This document shows, piece by piece, positions 55,998 to 64,000 of a stretch of DNA of 64,000 bases. Position 1 is the stretch's first letter; each line of letters opens with the position of its first letter. The notes under the pieces were generated by a model that saw nothing but the letters and a program-made list of their open reading frames with translations, did no database searches and was not told the origin of the DNA. Both the position numbers and the translations under genes were made by a program. The DNA is taken from contig NZ_VLTJ01000026.1 in NCBI RefSeq assembly GCF_007558815.1, forward strand, positions 1-64,000. Direction: 5' to 3'. This stretch comes from Verticiella sediminum. GTDB taxonomy: Bacteria; Pseudomonadota; Gammaproteobacteria; Burkholderiales; Burkholderiaceae_B.

Positions 55998-57242
55998 TCA
56001 GGCCGGCCGGGATGCCGGCGCGACGGCAGGCGGCAGCTCCAGCCCTTGCGTGATGGCAACGGTGCCGGCGTCGTAGCCGTAGACCCAGCCATAGCGGTCA
56101 TCGACCCGCTGGGAAGCCCATTCGCGCTCGATGTAGCGCTGCGCGGACGCCGGGTCGGCCAGCTCCGGGTTGTGCACCCTGCGCAACTGCTCGGCCGAGG
56201 TGCGGGTGATGCGCGCGGTGCGCGGCCGCCGGGCGGCCTCGTAGCGGCGTAACGCGAGTTCGGGCTCGTCGTCCTGGCAGAGGCACCGGGCCAGGACCAG
56301 GCTGTCCTCGATGGCCATGTTCGCGCCCTGGCTGAGAAAAGGCAGGGTGGAGTGACAGGCATCGCCCAGCAGCGTGATGCGCCCGACGCTCCAGGCATCC
56401 AGGGGCTCGCGCACGCGCAGGGCCCATTTGTAGGGTATGGCGATGTTGCGCACCATCAGTTGCACGGTAGGATGCCAGCCCGCCAGGTCTCCCAGGCATT
56501 CCTCGACGGTACCGGCCTCGGTCCAGGACTCCGACAGCCAGTCGTCGCGGTCCACCATGGCGATGAAGTTCAGCAGCGCCCCCTGGCGGACCGGGTAGGT
56601 GACGATATGCGCGGTGGGCCCCAGCCACATGCTGCCGCCACGCAGGTTGACCGCGCCCTCGATGGGGGCCGCCGGGATCAGCCCGCGCCATGCGATACAG
56701 CCGGTGAACTCGGGCGAATCCGGCCCGAACAAGGCCTGGCGGACCCGCGAGTGGATACCGTCGGCGCCGACCAGGACCGGCTCTTCGGCGCTGCTGCCGT
56801 CGGAGAACCGGATCTGTACGCCGGCGGCTGTCTGCGCAATGCCGTCACAACGTTTGTCGAGGAGGACCGCATCGGGCTTGAGCGCCAGCACGGCCTTGAG
56901 CAGCATGGCGTGCAGATCCGCGCGGTGGAACGTGAGGTAGGGAGAGCCATACTGCTCGTTGGCGCGATCGCCGAGCTGCATGAAGGTGCTCTTCTGGCCC
57001 GTGTTCCAGAGATAGTTGTCCTTGCCCTGGGTCCGGGTGCCGATCGCCATGATCTCGTCCGTGAGCCCCAGTTCCATCAGAACCTTGCTGCCGTTGGGCG
57101 TGATCTGCACGCCCGCGCCGATCTCGCCCAGTTCGGATGCCTGTTCGTAGACTTGCACGTCGAACCCCCTGCGCAGCAGCGCGAGTGCCGCGGCAAGCCC
57201 TCCGATGCCCGCGCCCACGATGCCGATGCGACTCTTGTTCAT
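55998..57242 (-). CDS. FAD-dependent aromatic monooxygenase
   Basis: The 414-residue protein is a single-component flavin hydroxylase of the salicylate/6-hydroxynicotinate type. It has the N-terminal FAD loop GIVGAGIGG (Gly10-Gly15), the mid-protein VGADGIHSRVRQ and GDACHSTLPFLSQGANMAIED. The last segment (WVYGYDAG) is like NicC. Such enzymes hydroxylate an aromatic ring, often giving a 1,4-dihydroxy product suited to HmgA-type cleavage. I chose the ATG at 57242 because AAGGAG is properly spaced. It precedes no gene on its strand until the hmgA cluster, and follows the Bug gene by 33 bp. Confidence 0.88.
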   Translation of the reverse strand: MNKSRIGIVGAGIGGLAAALALLRRGFDVQVYEQASELGEIGAGVQITPNGSKVLMELGLTDEIMAIGTRTQGKDNYLWNTGQKSTFMQLGDRANEQYGSPYLTFHRADLHAMLLKAVLALKPDAVLLDKRCDGIAQTAAGVQIRFSDGSSAEEPVLVGADGIHSRVRQALFGPDSPEFTGCIAWRGLIPAAPIEGAVNLRGGSMWLGPTAHIVTYPVRQGALLNFIAMVDRDDWLSESWTEAGTVEECLGDLAGWHPTVQLMVRNIAIPYKWALRVREPLDAWSVGRITLLGDACHSTLPFLSQGANMAIEDSLVLARCLCQDDEPELALRRYEAARRPRTARITRTSAEQLRRVHNPELADPASAQRYIEREWASQRVDDRYGWVYGYDAGTVAITQGLELPPAVAPASRPA

Positions 57243-57275
57243 TGCCATCTCCTTGCAGCGTTCCACCCGAAGTCA

Positions 57276-58265
57276 TCATTCAAGGGTGATGTTGTTGGCC
57301 TTTATGACCGTACCGAGTTCTTTGCGCTCCTGCGTCAGCCGCTGTGCGAAGGCCGCCGGGTCGAGAAACTCGGGGTCCAGGCCGATGTCCCGCAGCCGGG
57401 CCTGGATCGCGTCATCCGCCATCGTGTCACGCAATGCCGCCACCAGTTTCCCGAGCACGTCGGCCGGCACCCCGGCCGGCACCGCGAGCCCCTGCAGGCC
57501 GGCGATCTGGAAGTCGTCGTAGCCGAGGCTGCGCATGGTCGGCACCTCGGGCAGGAAGGCCGTGGGCTCCGCGCTGCCCAGGGCGAGCGGGCGCAGGCGG
57601 CCATCCTTGATCAAGCCGGCCACGGCGGCGTAGTCGACGAGCATGGCCGTCACCCGGCCGCTCATCAAGTCCGGGATGGCGGGGGAAATGCCTCGATAGG
57701 GCACGTGCACCAGATCGATGCCGGCGCGGTACTTCAGTGCCTCCATGCCGAGGTGATGCGGCGAGCCGACGCCTGGCGATGCGTACGAATGCGTGCCGGG
57801 GGGCGCACTCTTGACGTTCTCCACCAGTTCCGCCATGGACTGGAAGGGGGAACTGGACGGCACCACATAGGCCATCGGGAAGCTCGCCACCATGCCGACC
57901 AGCGAGAGGTCGTCCAGCGTATAGCTGGACTTGACCTCGAGCAGCGGGTTCACGACGAAAGTGGTCAGGCTGCCGAGCAGCATGGTGTAGCCGTCGGGCT
58001 GCGCGCGGGCCACGAAGCCCGCGGCGATCGTCGTCGACCCCCCGGGTTTGTTCTCCACGACGACAGGCTGCCCGAGTTCTTCGCTCATGCCGCCCGCAAG
58101 AATGCGAGCGAGATTGTCGGAACCTCCACCGGCGGCGAACGGCACCACCATGACGATGGGCCGGGTGGGATAGGCATCGCTTGCACAGGCTGGCGCGGCG
58201 CCGAGGGCGGTGGCCAGCCCGAGGCCGAACAACGTGATCAGACAGGAACGTAGGCATGTCGACAT
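57276..58265 (-). CDS. Bug-family periplasmic solute-binding receptor
   Basis: This 329-residue Bug receptor has a signal peptide (LITLFGLGLATALGAAPACAS) and the mature start DAYPTRPIVMVVPFAAGGGSD. It is 33 bp before the FAD monooxygenase on the same strand, so uptake and hydroxylation of one aromatic substrate may be linked. The TAGT-N10-ACTA element at 58476-58493 lies upstream. No TctA/TctB partner is present. Confidence 0.93.
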   Translation of the reverse strand: MSTCLRSCLITLFGLGLATALGAAPACASDAYPTRPIVMVVPFAAGGGSDNLARILAGGMSEELGQPVVVENKPGGSTTIAAGFVARAQPDGYTMLLGSLTTFVVNPLLEVKSSYTLDDLSLVGMVASFPMAYVVPSSSPFQSMAELVENVKSAPPGTHSYASPGVGSPHHLGMEALKYRAGIDLVHVPYRGISPAIPDLMSGRVTAMLVDYAAVAGLIKDGRLRPLALGSAEPTAFLPEVPTMRSLGYDDFQIAGLQGLAVPAGVPADVLGKLVAALRDTMADDAIQARLRDIGLDPEFLDPAAFAQRLTQERKELGTVIKANNITLE

Positions 58266-58296
58266 GGCGGATCCTTGCGAGGGCGGTGAGAGCAGT

Positions 58297-58363
58297 GAGT
58301 CGCTTCCGCCTGAAGGCGGGAGCTTCCTCGCCACCAAATGGAGGCGCCTTCGGCGCCAGGATG
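58297..58363. repeat. Two-hairpin repeat, copy 2
   Basis: This 67-bp copy matches 36186-36252 without gaps. It begins GAGTCGCT and has stems CTTCCGCC/GGCGGGAG around TGAA and GGCGCC/GGCGCC around TTCG. Where the first copy has GGCC/GGCC, this one has CGCC/GGCG, so both sides of the stem changed together. Similarity continues weakly for about 25 bases beyond. Confidence 0.72.
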
Positions 58364-58475
58364 GGCTTGCCTCGCTAGACCTCGCCGTCAACGGCGAGGC
58401 TTGCGCTTTGGCCCATGGTCAAGACAACCGGAATTCATCCAACAAGGGCGCCCGGTCGAACCGGGCGTTCCATTG

Positions 58476-58493
58476 TAGTTTCATAATAGACTA
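58476..58493. promoter_or_regulatory. Shared inverted repeat, copy 2 (bug-monooxygenase)
   Basis: TAGT-N10-ACTA (TAGTTTCATAATAGACTA), with G and C extending both arms by one pair, lies in AT-rich DNA about 210 bp upstream of the bug start. It matches 55280-55297 in form and spacing. Confidence 0.55.
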
Positions 58494-58751
58494 CTTATTA
58501 ACCTTCGGCAAAGATTCCTTGAACATGAAGATAGGGTCGCAGCGGTGGGCAGGGACGAGCCAGTCTCGACCGGGCTCCCCCGCGGCATCGCTTGCCGGGT
58601 CATTCATTACAACAGAGACTACAGAGAAACTTATTGCACGAGATACGCGCCGATGCGACGGGTCGCGCGAGTCCGCGCGTGCGACCGACGGCCCGGCCGC
58701 ACGCGATGCCATGCTCCGCTCATCGCGATCGCCGCTTGCATCCGCCCGTGG

Positions 58752-60173
58752 TCAAAGGCCGCGCTCCCACCCGCCACCCGTCGCGGCGATCAGGGCCACC
58801 GTCGCATCCAGGCGCGCGCCGACGCGGTCGAGCAGGTCGCGCCGGGCCGCCAGCGTCGTGTTCTGCGCCACCGCCACGTCCAGGAAGGACACCATGCCGG
58901 CGGCATACTGGTTGCGCATCAGGCGCTCGGCCTCGGCCGCCAGGGCCACGACCTCCTCCTGCCGGGCGATGACATCGTCCAGCGTCACGATGGCCGCTAG
59001 CGCATCCTCGACTTCCTGCATGGCCGCCAGCACGCGCTGGCGATAACGGGCCGCTGCCTCGTCGGCTACGGCCTGGGCGCGCTCCAGGCCGGCGGCCCGC
59101 GCGCCGCCGTCGAACAAGGTGGCGGCCAGCGCCGGGCCGATCGACCAGACGCGGGCCGGGGCGCTCAGCCATTGCCCCAGCGTGGCGCTCTGCCAGCCGC
59201 CGGAAGCTTGCAGGGTGAAGTCCGGAAACCACGCGCGCTGCGCAACGCCCACGCGCAGGTTGGCCGCATGTGCATCGTCGGCCGCCTGCACCACGTCGGG
59301 CCGGCGCTCGAGCAGCGCCGACGGCAGCCCGGCCGGAACGGATGGCGGCGCCGGCACATCGGCGACGGGCGCGAGCCGGAAATCCGCGGGCGCCAGCCCG
59401 AGCAGCACCGCGAGCGCATGCTCCAGCGCTGCCCGCGCGCTCTCCTGCTCGCGCAACTGAACCCGCACGGCGGCGAGCTGAGTCTCGGCGAGCAGCACGT
59501 CCGAACGCGCCACCAGACCGACGTCGTACTGGTTGCGCGTGAGCGCCAGCGAGCGGGCGTAGGCTTCTTCGGTGGCGCGCAGCATGCGCGTCTGCGCGTC
59601 GAGCACGCGGATGCGCAGGTACTGGCGCGCGTACTCGGCCTCGACGAGCAGGCGGGCGCCGCCGACGGCGGCCTGCTGCGCGCGGACGTCGAACTGCGCG
59701 GCGTCGGCTTCTGCGCCGGCGCGTCCCCATACGTCCGGCGTCCATGCCAGGTCGAGCCCAGCCACGTAGCGACGCGCCGCGGCCTCTGCACCGCCGCCGC
59801 TGCGGCTGGCCGCCGCGCTGGCATCCACGCGGGGCCACAGGGTTGCGCGCGCACCGTTGGCGGCGGCAACCGCCTGTCGATGGCGCGCCTGCGCCTGCGC
59901 CAGGTCCTGGTTGTTCGCAGCCACCGAGGTCAGGCTTCGCAACAGTTCATCGTCGGCCAGCACGGCCCAGGTGGCACCTCCGGTCTGCGGCATCGCGGGC
60001 GCGGCTTCGCGCCACGGCCCGGCATGCCGAAAGCGTTCGGGCATGTCCGGCACAGCCGGTGTTACCGGCTCGATGGCGCACGCGGCCAGGGCAGCGGACA
60101 CGGCCAGCACGGCCAGTCCGCGCATGCGTCGGCATCCGCGCGCCGCGCGGCCGCAATCTCGGCGCACAGTCAT
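58752..60173 (-). CDS. RND outer-membrane efflux lipoprotein (OprM/NodT type)
   Basis: The 473-residue protein is a TolC-superfamily outer-membrane channel. It has a lipobox (AALAAC, Cys32) and two repeated coiled-coil/barrel modules, with motifs such as RRPDVVQAADDAHAANLRVGVA. Its start overlaps the mdtC stop as ATGA, so it is the last gene of the efflux operon. It forms the outer exit for the pump encoded upstream. Confidence 0.92.
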   Translation of the reverse strand: MTVRRDCGRAARGCRRMRGLAVLAVSAALAACAIEPVTPAVPDMPERFRHAGPWREAAPAMPQTGGATWAVLADDELLRSLTSVAANNQDLAQAQARHRQAVAAANGARATLWPRVDASAAASRSGGGAEAAARRYVAGLDLAWTPDVWGRAGAEADAAQFDVRAQQAAVGGARLLVEAEYARQYLRIRVLDAQTRMLRATEEAYARSLALTRNQYDVGLVARSDVLLAETQLAAVRVQLREQESARAALEHALAVLLGLAPADFRLAPVADVPAPPSVPAGLPSALLERRPDVVQAADDAHAANLRVGVAQRAWFPDFTLQASGGWQSATLGQWLSAPARVWSIGPALAATLFDGGARAAGLERAQAVADEAAARYRQRVLAAMQEVEDALAAIVTLDDVIARQEEVVALAAEAERLMRNQYAAGMVSFLDVAVAQNTTLAARRDLLDRVGARLDATVALIAATGGGWERGL

Positions 60174-63100
60174 GACATCTCCTTGGAGGGGAACGCCCGG
60201 GCCCGGCCTCGCCACCATGCGCCCGCACGATCCAGCAATACGTACACCGCCGGCGTGGTGTAGAGCGTGAGCAGTTGGCTCACCGCCAGTCCGCCCACGA
60301 TCGTGATGCCGAGCGGACGGCGCAGCTCGGCGCCCTCGCCCATGCCGATCACCAGCGGCAGCGCGCCCAGCAGGGCCGCGCAATTGGTCATGAGGATGGG
60401 CCGCAGGCGCAGGCGCGCGGCCTCGGCGATGGCCTCGCGCGCCGGCCGGCCGCGCCTGCGCTGCTCGGCCAGCGCGAAATCGACCATCAGGATCGCGTTC
60501 TTCATCACCACGCCGATGAGCAGAAACAGCCCGAGCAGCGCGATCAACGAGAACTCGGTACCGCTGGCGCGCAGGGCCAGCAGAGCGCCCAGTCCGGCGG
60601 ACGGCAGCGTCGAGAGTATGGTCAGCGGCTGCCAGGTGCTTTCATAGAGCACGCCGAGCACGAGGTAGACCGCCACCAACACGGCCAGGATCATCCAGGG
60701 CTGCGCATCGAGCGCGGCGCGCAGGCTGCCGGTCTGCTCGCCGAGCCCGGCATGCACCTGGGTGGGCATGCGCAACTGCGCCATGCGCGCATCGATCGCG
60801 TCCAGGGCTGCGGCGAGCGACACCCCGGGCGCCAGCGAGAAGTCGATGCCCACGGCGGCGAACTGCCCATCGTGGCGCACGCGGTCGTTGACCATGTCGT
60901 AGCGGTGGCGCGCGAAGCTCGACAGCGGGATGCGCCGGCCATCCGCCGCGACCACCAGCACGTCGTCCAGCGCATCGGGGGTCTGCGTCTGGCGCGGGTC
61001 GATTTCCATCACCACGCGATACTGGTTGAGGGCGTCGTACAGCGTGGCCACCTGGCGCTGGCTGAACGAGTTGTTCAGCACGCCGTTCACCAGGCGCATG
61101 TCCACGCCCAGGCGCTGGGCGGCCTCGCGGTCGATGTCCAGCATCACCTGCAGCGTCGCTTCGTCGCCCACCGAGTCCACGTCGGCGAGCTCGGGCAGCT
61201 CGCCCAGCGCAGCCGATACGCGCGGCGCCCAGGTTCGCAGCAGCGCCAGGTCGCCCGAGCGCAGCACGAAGGAATACTCGCCGCTCTCGCTGAAGGCGCC
61301 CGGCGGGTTCAAGTCCTGGTCCACGTTCACGAAGAACATGCCGCCGGGCACGGGCGGCGTCGCCGCGCGCAGGCGCTCGAGCACCGCGCCGGCCGGCTCG
61401 CCGCGCTCGGCCAGCGGCTTGAGGCGGATCTGCATGGAGGAGTTGCTGCCGCCGAAGGCGCCGCCGCTCGAGCCGATGACGTCGGCCACGGCGGGGTCGG
61501 CCAGCAGCATGCGGCGGTACACGTCGATCTTGGGCTGCATGACCTGGAACGAGAACCCGTCGTCGCCGCGCGCGAAGCCGCGCAACTGGCCGGTATCCTG
61601 GGTCGGCAGGAAGACTTTGGGCAGGCCGGCATAGAGGAAGACGCTGCCGGCGGTGGCGAGCGCCAGCACGCCCACCGCCAGCCAGGGATGGCGCAGGGTG
61701 GCGGCCAGCGACCTGCCATACGCCTGGGCCAGCGGTGCCTGCCAGCGCGGCGCGCGCGCCGGCGCGGCGGCCCATGCGCCCTCGCGCGCGCAGAGGCTCG
61801 GGATCAGGGTGACCGCCAGCAGCAGCGACAGCAGGATGGCGGCGATCAGGGTCAGCGAGAACTCGCGGAACAGACGCTCGACCAGCCCGCCCATCAGCAG
61901 GACGGAGGCGAACACGGCCACCAATGCCAGCGTCATTGCGATCAGCGTGAAGCCCACCTCACGCGTGCCGCGCATGGCGGCGCGGCGGCCCGACATGCCG
62001 CGCTCGCGATGGCGGCTGATGTTCTCGGCCACCACCACGGCATCGTCCACCACGAGCCCGGTGGCCACGATCAACGCCATCAGCGACAGGTTGTTGAGCG
62101 AGAAACCCGACAAGTGCATGACGGCGAAGGTGCCGAGCACGGCGACCGGGATCGACAGGCTGGGCACGATCGCCGCACGCAGATTGCCCAGGAAGGCCCC
62201 GACCACCAGGACCACCAGGACGCAGGCCAGCACGAGCGTCAGGTGGGCTTCGTGCAGGGTCGCGCGGATGCCGGGCGAACGATCGATCACCACCGCGAGT
62301 TCGGCATCCCCGGGCAGCAGCTCGCGCAGCACGGGCAGCAGGTCGCGGATCGCATCGATGGTCTGCACGATGTTGGCGCCCGGCTGCCGGCTCACGCTCA
62401 GCAGCACCGCCGGGCGCTCGTTGTGAAAGCCGCTGCTGTAGCGATTCTCCACCGAATCGCTGACCGCCGCCACGTCGCCCAGGCGCACCGCGGCGCCGTC
62501 GCGGTAGCGCACGATCAGCTCGCGATACTCGGCCGCGGTGCGCAACTGGCCGGTGCCCCGCACATCCCAGCGCAGACGGTCCGACTCGATGCTGCCGGCC
62601 GGCTGCCAGGCGTTGGCATCGACCAGGGCCTGGCGCACTTCGTCCAGGGCCATGCCGTAATGGCTCAGCGCCTGCGGATTGAGCTGCACGCGCACGGCGG
62701 GCAGCGAGCTGCCGCCCACGCTGACGTCGCCCACGCCGGGCACCTGGGCGATCTTCTGCGCGAGCACACTGGCGGCCACGTCGTACAGCCGGCTCGGCGC
62801 CAGGTTGGGCGAACTCAAGGCCAGTGCCAGGATGGGCGCCTGCGAAGGGTTCACCTTGCGGTAGCTGGGGTTGCCGGGCATGCCCGCGGGCAGTTGGCCC
62901 CGCGCGGCATTGATGGCCGCCTGCACGTCGCGCGCGGCGGCATGGATGTCGCGGTCCAGGTCGAACTGCAGGCTGATCCGCGTGGCGCCCTGGTTGCTCG
63001 AGGAGGTGATCGAGGTCACGCCCGCGATGGCGCCGAGCGCCCTTTCGAGCGGTGCGGCAACCGTGCTCGCCATGCTTTCCGGGCTCGCGCCCGGCAGGCT

Positions 63101-63244
63101 CGCGCTGACCTGGATGGTCGGGAAATCCACCTCGGGCAGCGGCGCGACCGGCAGCAGCCGCCAGGCGAGCAGCCCCGCCAGCGCGATCGCGAGCGCCATC
63201 AGGCAGGCCGCCACGGGCCGCTCGAGAAACAGCCGGGGCAGCAT
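60170..63244 (-). CDS. mdtC: RND multidrug efflux pump subunit MdtC
   Basis: The 1024-residue inner-membrane protein is a full-length RND transporter with 12 membrane segments and two large periplasmic loops. The proton-relay aspartates are in GLVVDDAVVV. Gene order mdtB-mdtC-outer membrane factor on one strand matches the MdtABC system, in which MdtB and MdtC form a mixed trimer. The start overlaps the mdtB stop by one base (TGATG). Confidence 0.92.
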   Translation of the reverse strand: MLPRLFLERPVAACLMALAIALAGLLAWRLLPVAPLPEVDFPTIQVSASLPGASPESMASTVAAPLERALGAIAGVTSITSSSNQGATRISLQFDLDRDIHAAARDVQAAINAARGQLPAGMPGNPSYRKVNPSQAPILALALSSPNLAPSRLYDVAASVLAQKIAQVPGVGDVSVGGSSLPAVRVQLNPQALSHYGMALDEVRQALVDANAWQPAGSIESDRLRWDVRGTGQLRTAAEYRELIVRYRDGAAVRLGDVAAVSDSVENRYSSGFHNERPAVLLSVSRQPGANIVQTIDAIRDLLPVLRELLPGDAELAVVIDRSPGIRATLHEAHLTLVLACVLVVLVVGAFLGNLRAAIVPSLSIPVAVLGTFAVMHLSGFSLNNLSLMALIVATGLVVDDAVVVAENISRHRERGMSGRRAAMRGTREVGFTLIAMTLALVAVFASVLLMGGLVERLFREFSLTLIAAILLSLLLAVTLIPSLCAREGAWAAAPARAPRWQAPLAQAYGRSLAATLRHPWLAVGVLALATAGSVFLYAGLPKVFLPTQDTGQLRGFARGDDGFSFQVMQPKIDVYRRMLLADPAVADVIGSSGGAFGGSNSSMQIRLKPLAERGEPAGAVLERLRAATPPVPGGMFFVNVDQDLNPPGAFSESGEYSFVLRSGDLALLRTWAPRVSAALGELPELADVDSVGDEATLQVMLDIDREAAQRLGVDMRLVNGVLNNSFSQRQVATLYDALNQYRVVMEIDPRQTQTPDALDDVLVVAADGRRIPLSSFARHRYDMVNDRVRHDGQFAAVGIDFSLAPGVSLAAALDAIDARMAQLRMPTQVHAGLGEQTGSLRAALDAQPWMILAVLVAVYLVLGVLYESTWQPLTILSTLPSAGLGALLALRASGTEFSLIALLGLFLLIGVVMKNAILMVDFALAEQRRRGRPAREAIAEAARLRLRPILMTNCAALLGALPLVIGMGEGAELRRPLGITIVGGLAVSQLLTLYTTPAVYVLLDRAGAWWRGRARAFPSKEMS

Positions 63245-64000
63245 CAGCCCGGCCTCGGCAGGCGGTCCCCGCGCGCGCGGGCGGGGCGGGCACGGCGCAG
63301 GCGATCGAAGGCCAAGTAGATCACGGGCGTGGTGTAGAGCGTGAGCACCTGGCTCACCAGCAGCCCGCCGACCATGACCAGGCCCAGCGGCTGGCGCAGC
63401 TCCGCGCCGGAACCCGTGGCGAACATCAGGGGCAGCGCGCCGACCAGGGCGGCGAGCGTGGTCATCAGAATGGGCCGCAGACGCTGCAGGGCCGCCTGGC
63501 GGATCGCATCGCGCGGCGCCATGCCGAGGCTGCGTTCGGCATCGAGCGCGAAATCGACCATCATGATGCCGTTCTTCTTGACCAGGCCGATGAGCAGCAC
63601 GATGCCGATCACCGCGATCAGGTCCAGCGGACGGCCGGACAGCAGCAGCGCCAGCAGGGCGCCGACCGCCGCCGACGGCAGTGTCGACAGAATGGTGACG
63701 GGGTGCACCGTGCTCTCGTAGAGGATGCCCAGTACGATGTACATGGTCACCACCGCCGCCAGGATGAGCCACAGCGTGTTGGCGAGCGAGGCCTCGAAGG
63801 CCTGCGCGGCGCCCTGCAGGCGGAACTCGATCGCGCCCGGCAAGCCCATCCCCGTACGCACCTCCTGCACCACGGCGACGGCATCGCCCAGCGACACGCC
63901 GGGCGCGGTATCGAAGGACACGGTCGCCGCGGGAAACTGCCCGACGCGGCTCACCAGCAGCGCAGCCTGCTCCTGCCGCACGCGCGCGAGCGAGGACAGC
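63244..64000 (-). CDS. mdtB: RND multidrug efflux pump subunit MdtB (C-terminal part)
   Basis: Only the last 252 codons are in the window; the start lies beyond the right edge. The visible part covers the end of the second periplasmic loop and the last membrane segments ([24 protein letters not shown] and [22 protein letters not shown]), closely similar to the same part of mdtC. The adaptor gene mdtA is expected upstream, outside the window. Confidence 0.9.
   Translation of the reverse strand, partial: LSSLARVRQEQAALLVSRVGQFPAATVSFDTAPGVSLGDAVAVVQEVRTGMGLPGAIEFRLQGAAQAFEASLANTLWLILAAVVTMYIVLGILYESTVHPVTILSTLPSAAVGALLALLLSGRPLDLIAVIGIVLLIGLVKKNGIMMVDFALDAERSLGMAPRDAIRQAALQRLRPILMTTLAALVGALPLMFATGSGAELRQPLGLVMVGGLLVSQVLTLYTTPVIYLAFDRLRRARPARARGDRLPRPG

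Larger units (their letters stand above)
58266..58751. other. Non-coding region with repeat and promoter elements (486 bp)
   Basis: No credible gene lies here. It contains the two-hairpin repeat (58297-58363), a CCTCGCCGT/ACGGCGAGG hairpin near 58380-58399, a CGCCCGGT/ACCGGGCG hairpin (58449-58467), and then AT-rich DNA (58468-58505) with the TAGT-N10-ACTA site, followed by a second AT-rich patch near 58600-58640. The succession of hairpins suggests a degraded mobile-element end. Confidence 0.6.

Noticed and set aside
58210-59046. A plus-strand frame across the repeat region after the Bug gene start
   Set aside because: It runs through hairpin repeats and antisense to the efflux lipoprotein; its translation is compositionally odd and explained by the repeat.

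Overview
This GC-rich 64 kb window reads as a chromosomal segment of a betaproteobacterium of the order Burkholderiales, most likely Alcaligenaceae (Bordetella/Achromobacter type). The reasons are four orphan Bug-family periplasmic solute receptors with no membrane partners, IclR and MarR regulators next to aromatic-catabolism genes, a 'dimeric' double-length UvrA paralogue, and interspersed intergenic repeats that I associate with these genera. No tRNA, rRNA, CRISPR array, phage or intact insertion sequence was seen.

Housekeeping blocks. 1-3956 holds the 3' part of a TPP riboswitch, thiC, thiG and apaH. 9308-16463 holds phoR and phoB (with a Pho box in the divergent promoter), a DUF971 gene, and the ubiquinone-linked run ubiE, a Tim44-domain gene, ubiJ and ubiB. 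16559-19895 holds an ArsC-like reductase, a HIT protein, a YqaA-type membrane protein and ilvA. 24893-30030 holds lnt, corC, tcdA, an NlpD-like lipoprotein and a cAMP-phosphodiesterase-like enzyme. 32914-42895 holds the double UvrA, purU, a ferredoxin-reductase-type flavoprotein and a HerA-like ATPase. 58752-64000 holds an RND efflux operon (mdtB, mdtC, outer-membrane factor) that runs off the right edge.

Accessory blocks. There are four catabolic islands, each with a Bug receptor. Island 1 (3967-9091) has an MhpR-like IclR regulator, a Bug gene, a SnoaL-like gene and an amidohydrolase/flavin-reductase/bicupin operon; two matching inverted repeats (TTTCCGC-N3-GCGGAAA type) sit upstream of its operons. 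Island 2 (30088-32837) has a divergent iclR facing a bug-aldolase pair, with two CCAC-type palindromes 82 bp apart. Island 3 (45969-50313) is a four-gene operon of CoA transferase, Bug, flavin oxidoreductase and IclR. Island 4 (50700-58265) has marR, a four-gene operon coupled by start/stop overlaps (hmgA, amidohydrolase, DszB-like sulfinate-desulfinase homologue, RidA), a flavin reductase, an FAD monooxygenase and a Bug gene; an 18-bp inverted repeat (TAGT-N10-ACTA) occurs at two of its promoters. Other accessory genes are a response-regulator/sensor-kinase pair divergent from an unknown beta-rich protein, a short orphan usher-like protein, and a Fur-boxed AraC regulator.

The most unusual observations are two repeat elements that lie in frame inside the double-length uvrA, both around the same ABC signature motif. 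One is a two-hairpin element whose second copy at 58297-58363 shows compensatory base changes. The other places an A_AAA_AAG heptamer in the reading frame. The other leading candidate is the DszB-like/HmgA operon, which does not match any pathway I can name.
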